Part shown: piece after piece, positions 1-9,175 of the stretch
Layout of the letters: every line of letters starts with the position of its first letter
Position numbering within the stretch: the first letter of the stretch is position 1
NCBI GenBank assembly: GCA_965216255.1
Contig: OZ244148.1
Span: 3,658,001 to 3,722,000, forward strand
Reading direction: 5' to 3'
DNA length: 64,000 nt
DNA from: G965216255 sp965216255
GTDB taxonomy: Bacteria > Bacteroidota > Rhodothermia > Rhodothermales > Bin80
Made by a program: the position numbers and the translations under genes
Notes under the pieces: generated by a model
What the model was told of the DNA's origin: nothing
Database searches by the model: none
What the model saw: the letters and a program-made list of their open reading frames with translations, nothing else

Positions 1-1266
1 ACCGCCCCGAAGTCCGAAATTGGCCAGACACGACTCGACGGCCGGGTGCTGCCGCCGCGCTGCCTTGAACGCAGGCGCGCGCACGCTCCGCCAGAGAAAG
101 CTTGCCCTTCTTCGGAAGCGCATTGAGCGCCAGCCGAGCATCCAATGCTTCTCGATTCTTCAAGCTGTGAAAGCCCCGGTCAAAACTGCACGCATTGAAC
201 GCTGGAAAAGCCGCCTGCACCGCGTCAATGATCGCTACCGCCACCTCAACATCTGATGTGTCCCACAGGATGTGATAAGCCAAAATGAACCGATGCTCAT
301 CTTCTACCAGTGCGACCGGAAGGCCCAGCTCCGCCAGCACCCCCGCCTTGTCTTTGCTGATCCAACGCGTATGTGGCTTGTGGATGGAAAACACTTTCTG
401 CGCATGTGGAATCTTCTCGCCCAAGAGGATGCGACGCCTGATCCACCAACAAGTCCACATAGTGCAAGGTATACGCGATATCCGCTCGCGCCGCCGCCGA
501 TTTCTGCGCCGTGGCCAAGGCATTCAACAGCGTACGTGCTGCAGTCTGTGTGCACTGGCGCAAATACGCCTTCACTCCTTTCGGATTCTGCCGGTAGCGC
601 GGGGCCGTCCGCACCCGGCTGAAGGCCTGGTATACCTTCCGCGTGCGATACGCATGCTTGCGCCAGCCCGGAAGAGCGAATGCCGCAGCCGAGCGTGCAC
701 TCACACGTATTAGACCACGAAGTGCATCCCAGCACAGGCCCACATCGGTGGGATAGTGCACATGCGTCTTAACCACCCTGGAATCGCAGCGACCGCCTAG
801 CGCGGCCCCAGACTTTTTTGCAGCCTCCTTGTGCGCCGTCCGCACTATCAAATGGATTCAGGACCAGCTCCGGCGTCAAAAGCTGCACGTTGTCCACCAG
901 CCGCTGTCTGCTGTACTTCACCGCGTCAAAGGCGGCCTCTCCGTGCCCCAGGAGCTCCCGCAGCAAGAGATCGTTGTTCGCCCGGTACAACAAAGCATCG
1001 TAGTCCAGATCCAGGCACTGCTTGACTATCGCAAACACGATGACGCGCCATAGATCCATGCCCGGGCGCCCGACATCTCTGCGTGTACCCGGCTGAAAGT
1101 GCGCCTCCAGAATCATGAACAAGGCCGCGCGGGATTCCGCCTTGCAGTAGACGCACTGCAGACCCTTGAGCACCGCACTCATGTCGTGGCGCATTCTCGG
1201 GTCTATGGCAATCTCCTTGATCGGCGTACTGTCGAGTGCACGGCACTCTGGGACAATCTTGCGCAT
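1..1266 (-). pseudogene. Frameshifted ISNCY-family transposase (copy 1, 3' end off window)
   Basis: The reading begins at 1266 with MRKIVPECRALDST, the same start as the intact 477-aa transposase at 52683-54116. It continues through the GRPGMDLWRVIVFAIVKQ block and then breaks into several frames from about 850 down. The alternative-frame pieces still encode RCDSRVVKTHVHYPTD, GWRKHAYRTRKVYQAF and IHKPHTRWISKGKAG-type segments. The catalytic-domain text is therefore present but not in one frame, and no functional protein is expected. The C-terminal part with the CSFDRGFHSLKN motif is also out of frame, near 190-250. Confidence 0.8.
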
Positions 1267-1399
1267 GGTTTCCCTGGCGAATGTGAGCTGTTTTGCGCTC
1301 TTAAAGGCCCCAATCGGCTATACGTCCCTCATATTTAGTGCCAATGGCAAGATATAACAGCTTGTGTCTTTGAGCTTTAAAGTAATGTCGTACAAGCAC
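1..1399 (-). mobile_element. ISNCY-type insertion sequence, copy 1 (left part outside window)
   Basis: This is the right-hand (transposase 5') portion of an element present three times in the window (also 9176-10928 and 52464-54249). By eye it is nearly identical to the copy at 52464-54249 from the first base of the window to the terminal ...GTACAAGCAC at 1390-1399. The left end lies upstream of base 1, so its left terminus and target duplication cannot be seen. Immediately right of 1399, sequence related to the middle of a tnpB gene begins, so this copy appears to have inserted into tnpB and removed or displaced its 5' half. The family name comes from recognition of the transposase. Confidence 0.8.
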
Positions 1400-1404
1400 T
1401 AGTT

Positions 1405-2132
1405 AGCCATCCTGTAGTTGCCGTCATGCATGATGATCGTGATGCCATAGGCTGAGGTGTAAGGGTAAAGGCCAACTGTTCCCTGTCCAACGGCACTCAA
1501 TACGCTCCCATACGCCTTAGCGACTGCAAGCGAAGGCGTCTACAGAAAGCCGTCAGCCGCGCCAAGAGGCAGAGCAAGTCCAGGGCTAAGAAGAAAGAGG
1601 CACTAGCACGAGAGTCCCGGCGTATGTCCGTGGCTAGAAGGAATGCTCTACACACGATCACTTCCGACATTGTACAACGTCATTCGGACTACATAGTCGT
1701 TGAGGACCTTACATTGCAGAGCATGACAGCCAAGGGCAGCGCACGCAAGCGCGGACTGAATCGAAGCATGCGGACGCACAATGCCTTGGCATGGTCATAC
1801 AACAACTCACCTCCAAGGCTGAGAGCGCTGGAGGCGAGTTGGTCAAAGTCAAACCGCATTACACGACGCAGCAGTGTAGTGGATGTGGCGGCATGCCCGC
1901 TACTGCCATAGGTCTTGGTGTTCGCACTTACGAGTGCGGCCATTGCGGCCTTGTGCTGGAGCGCGACATTAATGCGGCAAGGAACATCCGTCTGAAAGGG
2001 TTAAACCTTTTCAGCAGGGCGGCAGGCCCTGTGTGTCGGTCGGAGGCGGCGCAAGCCGTTAACGTTGTGCCTCTGGCAGCTTCTTCGGAGGTTGTTAAGC
2101 ACGGCTACGACACGGAATCGTATCGGCAGTAG
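1405..2132 (+). pseudogene. tnpB: tnpB (IS200/IS605-type RNA-guided nuclease) remnant, copy 1
   Basis: This is a degraded 3' two-thirds of a TnpB gene; its better copy is at 59550-60697. Translation across frames gives a region matching ...REAIGVDVGVKANC of the better copy, but with stop codons where the first RuvC aspartate should be. Then comes the IVVEDLTLQSMTAKGSARKRGLNRSM block (RuvC glutamate present). A frameshift near 1790 follows, and then MVIQQLTSKAESAGGELVKVKPHY with an intact zinc ribbon (CSGC...CGHC) and the last RuvC aspartate in RDINAARNI. The 5' third is missing, apparently removed by the ISNCY copy ending at 1399. No tnpA is nearby. It is non-functional as a protein; any guide-RNA end downstream of 2132 was not recognised. 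Confidence 0.82.
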
Positions 2133-2539
2133 CTATGGCTGCTATCGTACTATAATTCCCTAATATTAGCTAGTCCATGTGTACGCGCGGCCAAATCTGG
2201 AGATCTACCGGGCCCGGCCTGATCCTACACCTAAGGTACGGACAGAGCCGCTTGCAGGCGGTACTCTGCTGCCCGGTAGAGCAAGGTGTATTCTAAGTCT
2301 GGCAGGCGTATAGGTCGAAGCCCTTAATACGGCATCGTTGAAGGCAAAGATGCCGGGTCGCACATCCCTTGCGTTATCGGGAAGTCCCCGGCAAAACCGC
2401 GCTTCGATGGTCTCGGTTATTGCAGCCGGCACGAGAGGTGCTTCGTCAGCCAGATGCCGTCGGCGAGCGTGAACAACCCGTGTTGGAAGGTGGATAGTTT
2501 CGGACGGCCTCTTGTCTTGTCAAAGTTCCGCACGAACGC

Positions 2540-3394
2540 ATGCGGAGAGGTTGCCGCTGGGACTGTTGTGCTGTGGGTATGCGCCCGAGAAAGGGTCCTG
2601 AAAGCCAGTACGCTGGGTGGACGGATTCAACGACTCAGTCGAGGTGGCCTCGCATCTCAGTGGCAAAACATGTGTGATCAGTGTCATGGAGCGGGAAGGA
2701 GACATGTTTGCCGTCGTCGACGCGTGGCGAAGGCAGAGGCGGACACACGCGTTGGTGCGGGCCAAGGCGGATCGCACCCTGGCAGGGAAGCGGAAGCTGA
2801 TTGCGGCCATGCGCAGGGGCGTCCCGGACGGGCTTGTGGAGGTGCCTATAGCTCGTTTGAGCCGCCGTGAGAAGTCGGGCCGTCTGCTGCATGAGGGACG
2901 AGGTGGCCGCGTGGCGGTGCGCTACCGCCGGTTGGCGCTTCCTTCCGCAGACGGCTTCACGGGCGAGGCGGTGCGGGTAAGTGGCATTCACCTCTGCGAA
3001 GAGGCGCCTCCAGAGAGAGGGAGGCCCATAGAGTGGTACCTGCTCACAACCGTGGAGGTGACAACGCAGAATGAGGCCCTGGAGATGGTGGACTATTACG
3101 TGAAGTGGTGGCGGATGGCAGGCACCATTCGGGTTCTCAAGAGCGGGTACAAGCTGGAGGAGTTGAGCATGCAATAGGCCAGCAGTCTGTACTGCACCGT
3201 TACCATCTATGCAATGATGGCCTGACTCCTGCTGTTGATGAGACGCTGCTGGGGCGCAGGGTGCCAGAGGCCGAGATCCTGTTAACAGACACGGAACCGG
3301 GTGCGCTGACAGTTTGTGCCCTCCGCTACGGCCTACCGCTTCCCAAGAATCTGGCTTCGGCCATCCTGGTGATGGCTATCCTGGCGGTAACATA
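2540..3394 (+). pseudogene. IS4-family (Tn5/IS50-like) transposase remnant
   Basis: Pieces of one transposase lie in at least three frames. An LPLGLLCC-type segment is near 2550. A long piece at 2617-3177 contains SVMEREGDMFAVVDAWRR, HALVRAKADRTL, RPIEWYLLTTVEV and WRMAGTIRVLKSGYKLEEL. A C-terminal piece contains GLTPAVDETLLGRRVPEAEILLTD and ends near 3394. The order and motifs match IS4-family transposases of the IS50 group, in which the strand-forming block, the YLLTT block and the IxxxVLKSGC-like block follow in this order. The N-terminal domain and element ends were not recognised. The gene is dead through frameshifts. Confidence 0.7.
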
Positions 3395-4297
3395 AACCGA
3401 AAGCATGACCCGCCGCCGGGGGCAAGATCATGTGCCCACCTTATTCTGGTGAATAGGGTGGGTAGATGCCGATAGCGCATTGATTTACGCCGTGCAGGAT
3501 TATCCTGGGTCAGCCACCCTGATGGATAGTCTGTAATCGGTACGAGGGCCTGGTCTTGATTGGAGCCCGTTAAGTATAACGTCCGATGGGTTGATGCTCA
3601 ATCCGAAATGGGCGCATCAACGGGTTCCCCAATTTCAGATTGCGTCACATGTCATTGAGCATCCCGATAATTGAGCGCGAGGTACAGGCGGCCTTCGACC
3701 GCATAGGCCATTGGTACTTGATTGGGGAGGTGCTTCCAAGGGATTGCAACGCAATAGTCGGGGCGCGGGAGACGCCTTTGAGGCTAGCCTCGGCCCTGTT
3801 TTGGCCATCCAGCCTGCCTTGTATTTATTCACAATAGTTTTGGGAGTGCAAGGCAGGTCAACGCTAGCTTGAGCGTACGGGCGATGGCAGATTCATTGCC
3901 ACATCCGTGGGCATAATTGGAAATATGACGATTCAGCATTTCGGGCGTCGGCATCCAAATCCTGTGGAATGGCCCTTACGCCGCAGGGATCGGCACCGAG
4001 AATTCGGACTGGACCTCTATTGCCCTCCCGGCGGCGTGGCGTCAAGGCAATGCGAACGCGCCGCTGGGCATTGTAGGCGCTATTGCATCCCGGCAGGCAT
4101 TCTCCCGACGTCGGTCGCGGAGCTCCTGATGTTTCGTGTCCGCATCAGACCCCTGCATTTATTCGCAAGGGCTTGGCGCGGAATACTGTCTTGCGCTGCT
4201 GAATGTGGAGGCGGACTGCAAAGGTGGCACGCGCATATCCTTGCTTGCTTGCCCGGCAGAGGATTATACGCCTCCTTGAAGCGCCAAGGCGAGCGTC
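3395..4297. other. Intergenic, no gene recognised
   Basis: About 900 bases between the IS4 remnant and the TPR gene. Short open frames exist on both strands, but none resembles a known protein or has convincing composition. A long-loop inverted repeat is visible: CCTGCCTTG near 3816 pairs with CAAGGCAGG near 3849, with about 24 bases between. It has no terminal T-run on either strand, so I do not call it a terminator. The rest is probably decayed insertion-sequence or gene debris. Confidence 0.4.
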
Positions 4298-5686
4298 TTA
4301 CCGGGCGGATTCGGGAATTCCCAGAATTCTGCTCACTGCGGCCGGGCTCAGTTTGCGCTCTTCGATGCTGCCCCGCGCCGCAATCAGCGCCAACCACCGA
4401 GCCTTGGTCTGGGCTTTACTGAAACTATTCCCTTCTTTGCCGGCCTCTATCCTTCGCCCCAATTCGAGCCACGCATCCACGTCGGCCACCACTTCCGGAT
4501 CTCTCCACAGCCTATCCAGAACGGCTCTCGCATTGGGAGTGCGCTGCCATAACCTACCATAGATATCAAGATAGTCATGCGCGTATGCCGGCTCGTGCAA
4601 ATTCGAGGCGTGCCAGTGGTCCGTCGGTGGTAGCGGTGCGCCTGCTACCAGAGGCATCAGGTAAATGTTTTCGAACAGAATCTGGCGCAAATACGCAACG
4701 GCATTGCGATGGTCTCCGGCAGCGTAAAGCGCCAGTCCCCGGCAAAGGCTGAAATGAGGATCTATCATATTCTCCGGATAACAGCGCTCGTGCTCCCGAT
4801 AGGCCTCAAGGGCCGACGTGAGATCGCCATTCAACTGGTGCAAGGGGGCGATTGCGCGGCGTACTCCTTGATTATCATCCGGGTTCAGTCGGAGTAGTGT
4901 CGTAAACTCGTTCAGGGCCTCATCATATCTCTCCGTGCGGAGGAATATCCAGCCAAGCCCGCACCGCGCCCGCATGTAGGGCCGGGTTTCAAGCTCTTGC
5001 CACCAGTAGTAACCGTCAGTCGACTCATTTCCAAGCAATCCTGCTTCCATTTCGTAAGCCTTCCGGTAGCATTCCTCTGCCCGGGCTATATCTCCGCAAT
5101 TATTCGCGAGGGCTGCGAGGCCGTTATAGGCATCCCCCAGATGGGGTATCAAATTGATCGAGTCTTCAAAGAGCCGGCGGGCTTTAATTGGATCGTGTTC
5201 AAGTGCGCACCGGCCTTCGATAATCAAATCGTGTGCCTCCGTCCATGTCTGGTCATCAATAAACGGCAGGGGCGGAGAATTCCAGCGCGCTTGCACATCC
5301 AAGAGCGACATCCCTTCCAGCAAATCATCCTCTTCACTTCGAAGAGCCTCTAGGTCATCCGCATCCAGATACCGGTCATCCAGCCAGCGTAGATCAAGCG
5401 CCTCGGCAATCTGCCGGTGTTTCTTGCTCACCGAAAAAGCGGATACTTTAAAAAGACGACCTGCATCTTCCTGGGAGATAGGTTCACCTCGCAAGCGTTC
5501 CATGGTATACAGTACGGCCGCTGCCCAAATTGCCGGTTTTCGCGTGCGCACGAGATCCGTCCGGGTCGCAAAATCGTGCCATAGCTTTAGGCTGCTTGCA
5601 CGGAGTGCCTTTTCCCTGAGCGCCTTCGTGAGCGCTTCCTCAACGAGGCGTGCAACCTGTTTTTGTCTGATCGGCTTAATATTCAT
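4298..5686 (-). CDS. DUF6398-like helical domain + TPR protein
   Basis: A 462-aa soluble protein of unknown function. Residues about 20-100 form a helical block (KLWHDFATRTDL..., KPAIWAAAVLYTMERL, EDAGRLFKVSAFSVSKKHRQI) that resembles the DUF6398 domain: a conserved PxxWAAA helix followed by a helix-turn-helix-like segment. From about 155 to 360 there are tetratricopeptide-like helical pairs, such as AYNGLAALANNCGDIARAEECYRKA and ERYDEALNEFTTLLRLNPDD, typical of a protein-protein interaction scaffold. No signal peptide or membrane segment is seen. The ATG at 5686 is preferred over an in-frame TTG two codons upstream. A shorter paralog (5859-6554) sits just upstream in the same orientation, so the two may be co-transcribed. 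The DUF6398 assignment rests on motif resemblance. Confidence 0.75.
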   Translation of the reverse strand: MNIKPIRQKQVARLVEEALTKALREKALRASSLKLWHDFATRTDLVRTRKPAIWAAAVLYTMERLRGEPISQEDAGRLFKVSAFSVSKKHRQIAEALDLRWLDDRYLDADDLEALRSEEDDLLEGMSLLDVQARWNSPPLPFIDDQTWTEAHDLIIEGRCALEHDPIKARRLFEDSINLIPHLGDAYNGLAALANNCGDIARAEECYRKAYEMEAGLLGNESTDGYYWWQELETRPYMRARCGLGWIFLRTERYDEALNEFTTLLRLNPDDNQGVRRAIAPLHQLNGDLTSALEAYREHERCYPENMIDPHFSLCRGLALYAAGDHRNAVAYLRQILFENIYLMPLVAGAPLPPTDHWHASNLHEPAYAHDYLDIYGRLWQRTPNARAVLDRLWRDPEVVADVDAWLELGRRIEAGKEGNSFSKAQTKARWLALIAARGSIEERKLSPAAVSRILGIPESAR

Positions 5687-5858
5687 GGGCAATTGCTCGA
5701 GCCATACCAGATTAAGGTAATATCGGGGAAAGCACTGGATAATTGCATGCGTTACCGGCGGTGTCTGCGCGCACAGCGGCGGATGCCAGCCGAACAGCCG
5801 ACGCTACAAGACTTGCCGGGCGCGGATTTCACCAGCATCAAGGTAGGGCTAATGGGCC

Positions 5859-6554
5859 CTAGCCCCTGTTCTGAGGGTCCTTTTGAGACTTGCCGCCAGG
5901 CTGTTCCCGTTCCACCCGGGATATCGCCTCGCGAATCTGCTCGGTGACATCCGTCTGGCCAAATCTTTCCGAAACGGCCATCATGCCATGCAGGACACCC
6001 TCGCGGTTGGGAGCGAAATTGCCCGCCGCCAGAAAGCACATTGCAGCCTTGAGGGTATTATCTGACTCAAGGGCCTGCCAACCCTCGTTAATCATTTGCT
6101 CCGCGTGAGCGCGCTGTTGCTTGGCAACAACTTCCATAAGCGCATGCTTCCGGTGCTTTTCAATTTCGAGCAGAGGTAACCCTTTTAGAAGTTCGTCAAC
6201 CTCGGTGAAAAGTTCGTCCGAGTTTGTCTCATCTGTATACCGGTCGTCCAGATACTGCAATTCGAGCGCCTTAACAATTCGGCGGTGCTTACTGCTTACG
6301 GAATGGGCGGAAACCTTGAATTGGCGACCTGCTTCCTCAAATGAGGCAGGATGCCCCCACATGCGTTCGACGGTCAATTTGACGGCCGCCGCCCATGTCT
6401 CCGGTTTTTGAGTTCGAGAAAGGTCTGTAAGCTCAGCAAAATCGCGCCATAGCTTTTTGCTACTGGCGAGGATTGCCTCGTGTTGGACTGATACGTCCAG
6501 GTCTGTTTCTACCTGCCGTATTATTTCTTTCGGTCCAGTCGGCTGATTGCTCAT
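5859..6554 (-). CDS. DUF6398-like protein, short paralog of the adjacent TPR gene
   Basis: A 231-aa protein, counted from ATG 6554 (MSNQPTG); an ATG 12 codons upstream is possible but neither has a clear ribosome-binding site. Residues about 25-105 repeat the neighbour's N-terminal domain almost motif for motif: SKKLWRDFAELTDLSRTQKP, ETWAAAVKLTVERMWG, EEAGRQFKVSAHSVSSKHRRI, LDDRYTD. After an acidic linker, a shorter helical region (AHAEQMINEGWQALESDNTLKAAMCFLAAGNF) corresponds to perhaps two TPR-like helices instead of the neighbour's longer array. The pair therefore arose by duplication, with loss or gain of TPR units. No catalytic motif is seen. Function unknown. Confidence 0.75.
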   Translation of the reverse strand: MSNQPTGPKEIIRQVETDLDVSVQHEAILASSKKLWRDFAELTDLSRTQKPETWAAAVKLTVERMWGHPASFEEAGRQFKVSAHSVSSKHRRIVKALELQYLDDRYTDETNSDELFTEVDELLKGLPLLEIEKHRKHALMEVVAKQQRAHAEQMINEGWQALESDNTLKAAMCFLAAGNFAPNREGVLHGMMAVSERFGQTDVTEQIREAISRVEREQPGGKSQKDPQNRG

Positions 6555-7414
6555 TGCGATGCTTACGTCATACCCGTAGCAATACACCATGCAAGGAGAT
6601 CTCTGGGGACACCGTAAGTCCCTTTAGCGGTGTGTTGAAGATCGCTTTCCAGGATCCGGGGACTCCCGAATGGCTGCGCAGACGAAGAATGTGCTCCCGC
6701 TTGCTCTAGCTCTAAGGGTCTGACCGGCGTGCAGTGCCGGGTTGCGCGGGCGTGCTCATAGCAAAATCTGCAGGCCCGCCCGGGGCTTCTCCGGGAGGCT
6801 TTATGTCGGACTGAAGCAATAATTGCAGACATGGCTGCCTATTTGGACAGAGCAGGATTGCGACGCTTCTTGCCCACTTTGTCGACCAAGTCGTAGGCCT
6901 TCCTCCCACGGAGGTTGGCAAGGTGCCAATATACGGTTTCCGGCACACTACCGTGTGCCGTGGCAGGTTTGGGCTTACTTGCCATTTTCTTACAAGAGGC
7001 CAGGAAAGGGTGCTCGAATCAGTGAGATACAATGCGAATATGCTCGCTGATATCTAATTCGTTGAGATGGCAAGAAAAGCGATTTCGGGGTCCGCTACGC
7101 CACCTGCACAAATCGCCCGCACTACCTCGAGCGCCAATTGCCGAAACAGGTATGTTATCTACGGCTTTATGTGGAGCGCAGAAATCGTTTTGATCCTTTT
7201 TGCCGACGTGAGCAGTGTTGCCTCCCGGGCTTTCCGCCGTTGCGGTGATGGTGGCTCCGACGTGAGCAAGCCATGGCAACCATGTATCTGTGGGCAGGGA
7301 GCATTGCGAAGTCTCGGGATACAGGTGTTATGGGGCTCCGCCTCCGGATCCAGAGCCGTATTTTGTCGCTTCTCACTGGTTTGACTCCGTATTCTTTGCA
7401 GTACCGCAATCGCC
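6555..7414. other. Intergenic, no gene recognised
   Basis: About 860 bases separate the DUF6398-like genes from metZ. Small open frames on both strands (for example at 6712-7032 and 7067-7384) overlap each other antisense and resemble nothing I know. The promoter and leader of metZ should lie in the last 100-200 bases, but no consensus -35/-10 pair or riboswitch fold was recognised by eye. Confidence 0.4.
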
Positions 7415-8602
7415 ATGAATCAAGACCGCCCGGAATCTTCGCTCGAAACGCGAGCCATCCGCTGCCAACTGCCCGCTTCCGCGCAGCGGGAGCACGCCGG
7501 TGCCATCTACATGACCTCCAGCTTCACGTTCGAAAACGCGGAGCACGCACGCGCCTTGTTTGCCCGGGAGGTCGAGGGTAATGTCTATAGCCGCTACAGC
7601 AATCCAAATGTGGATGAGTTTGTTGCGAAGATGTGCGTACTGGAGGAAGCGCCGGCTGGCGTGGCCACGGCCTCGGGCATGTCCGCGCTCTTTACGCCGC
7701 TAGCCGCATTATTGAGCAGTGGCGACCACGTACTGGCATCTCGATCCGTCTTTGGCTCCACGCACATGATTCTGACAAAGATTCTTCCGCGGTGGGGCAT
7801 CACGCATTCATACGGCGAACTCCTTGATCCTGCAGCGTGGGCTGACCTGGTTCAGCCGAATACCCGGCTTTGCCTAGTGGAGACGCCATCCAATCCAGGG
7901 CTTGATCTCATGGATTTGGATTGGTTGGGCCAGTTCTGCAAGGCGCATGGCATCATCCTGTTGGTGGACAACGTCTTTGCCACGCCCATACTGCAGCGGC
8001 CGATGCTCCACGGAGCGGATTTGGTGATGCATTCCGCGACCAAGTACATTGATGGACAAGGAAGGGGTATCGGCGGAGTAGTAGTAGGCCGCGAGGACCT
8101 TGTCGAGGAAATTGATACTTTTGCGCGCCACAGCGGCCCAGCGCTGTCGCCGTTCAATGCATGGATGTTCAGCAGGAGCCTGGAGCTTCTGCACGTTCGG
8201 GTGACGCGGCACTGTGAGGCGGCGCTCAAGCTGGCCACTTTTCTGGAGGCGCATCCCGCCGCAGAATTCGTCCGCTACCCCCATCTTCCGTCGCATCCGC
8301 AGTATGCGCTTGCGAAACGGCAAATGAAATTGGGCGGTGGCATCGTGACCATTGTAGTAAAGGGGGGGCTGGAGCGCGGGCGCCGGTTTCTGGATATGCT
8401 CGAGATGTGCTCACTAAGCGCCAACCTTGGCGACACGCGGAGCATCGCCACCCATCCGGCGAGTACCACGCATAGTTCGCTCACCGAAGACGAGCGGCTT
8501 GCTGTCGGCATACTTCCCGGGCTCGTTCGCATCTCCGTTGGCTTAGAAGATCCTGCCGACATCATCGCCGATATCACGCAGGCGCTCGAACGGAGCGGTT
8601 AG
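7415..8602 (+). CDS. metZ: O-succinylhomoserine sulfhydrylase / trans-sulfuration enzyme
   Basis: A 395-aa cytosolic PLP enzyme of the Cys/Met metabolism family. It is expected to form homocysteine from an activated homoserine (O-succinyl-, possibly O-acetyl-homoserine) and sulfide. Visible family marks are YSRYSNPNVDEFVAK near the N terminus, VATASGMSA (cofactor phosphate site), VETPSNPGLDL, LLVDNVFATPILQRP, and the PLP-lysine segment SATKYIDGQGR with the DGQGR extension typical of MetZ. Near the C terminus, LSANLGDTRSIATHPASTTH is the substrate-carboxylate loop. Length matches the family (about 390-400 aa). The ATG at 7415 starts a protein with normal MetZ N-terminal spacing. It stands alone between two regions of IS debris. 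Cystathionine gamma-synthase is the main alternative name. Confidence 0.92.
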   Translation: MNQDRPESSLETRAIRCQLPASAQREHAGAIYMTSSFTFENAEHARALFAREVEGNVYSRYSNPNVDEFVAKMCVLEEAPAGVATASGMSALFTPLAALLSSGDHVLASRSVFGSTHMILTKILPRWGITHSYGELLDPAAWADLVQPNTRLCLVETPSNPGLDLMDLDWLGQFCKAHGIILLVDNVFATPILQRPMLHGADLVMHSATKYIDGQGRGIGGVVVGREDLVEEIDTFARHSGPALSPFNAWMFSRSLELLHVRVTRHCEAALKLATFLEAHPAAEFVRYPHLPSHPQYALAKRQMKLGGGIVTIVVKGGLERGRRFLDMLEMCSLSANLGDTRSIATHPASTTHSSLTEDERLAVGILPGLVRISVGLEDPADIIADITQALERSG

Positions 8603-9175
8603 GACGTCGCGGAGGGACGGAAGCGTTGATAGCGCGGTGGCCCGCGCGACTTGCCTATGAAGCAGCGCATCCGTGCACTCCTGCGGCGAAAGATGTTAAG
8701 CGGGTGTCTCCGCTCTGGCCTGGGAGGCACGAATGCCTGGAGTACCAGCCCGGAATTCCTGTGTGAGAGCTCGCCGAAAGCGTGTTCGGCGCAAGATCAG
8801 CGGTTGGCCTCGTGCAATCCGCAAGCACCCTGCCGCGGACTGCAGTGCTGGTAGGGTCTGGGATCACATGGCGCTGAATCAGGTGGGGCTTGTCCCGTTC
8901 CCATGCCTGGGACGACCAAGCCGAAATCCGTCACATTTTGCGCCCAAAGTATTTCTTCCCTGATTATCCTGTCCGAGGCCCTGTTTCGAGCGGTTTGGGC
9001 CCTGTTCTGTATGTGAGGTAATGTGTGTCACCAAGGGCTTAGGCGTAGCTGAGAAGGTGCGTAACGTGTTGTGGCCAGTGTATTCGTATGCACCTGATGA
9101 CTCTTTCTGCGGTATCTTTGCCCCCTGTTTATGCGTCCTCACCCACTACAAGGACGGCGCCCCCGTCCTTAGCTA
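8603..9175. other. Intergenic between metZ and ISNCY copy 2
   Basis: About 570 bases with no recognisable gene. Weak open frames on both strands (for example 8655-8867 and 8879-9142, minus) have no family resemblance. If ISNCY copy 2 simply inserted into the sortilin-like gene at 10929, the missing 3' end of that gene should lie here. I could not recognise it, so a deletion probably accompanied or followed insertion. Confidence 0.35.

Noticed and set aside
3816..3860. Inverted repeat CCTGCCTTG/CAAGGCAGG as a terminator
   Set aside because: Loop of about 24 nt, no T-run on either strand and no gene ending nearby.
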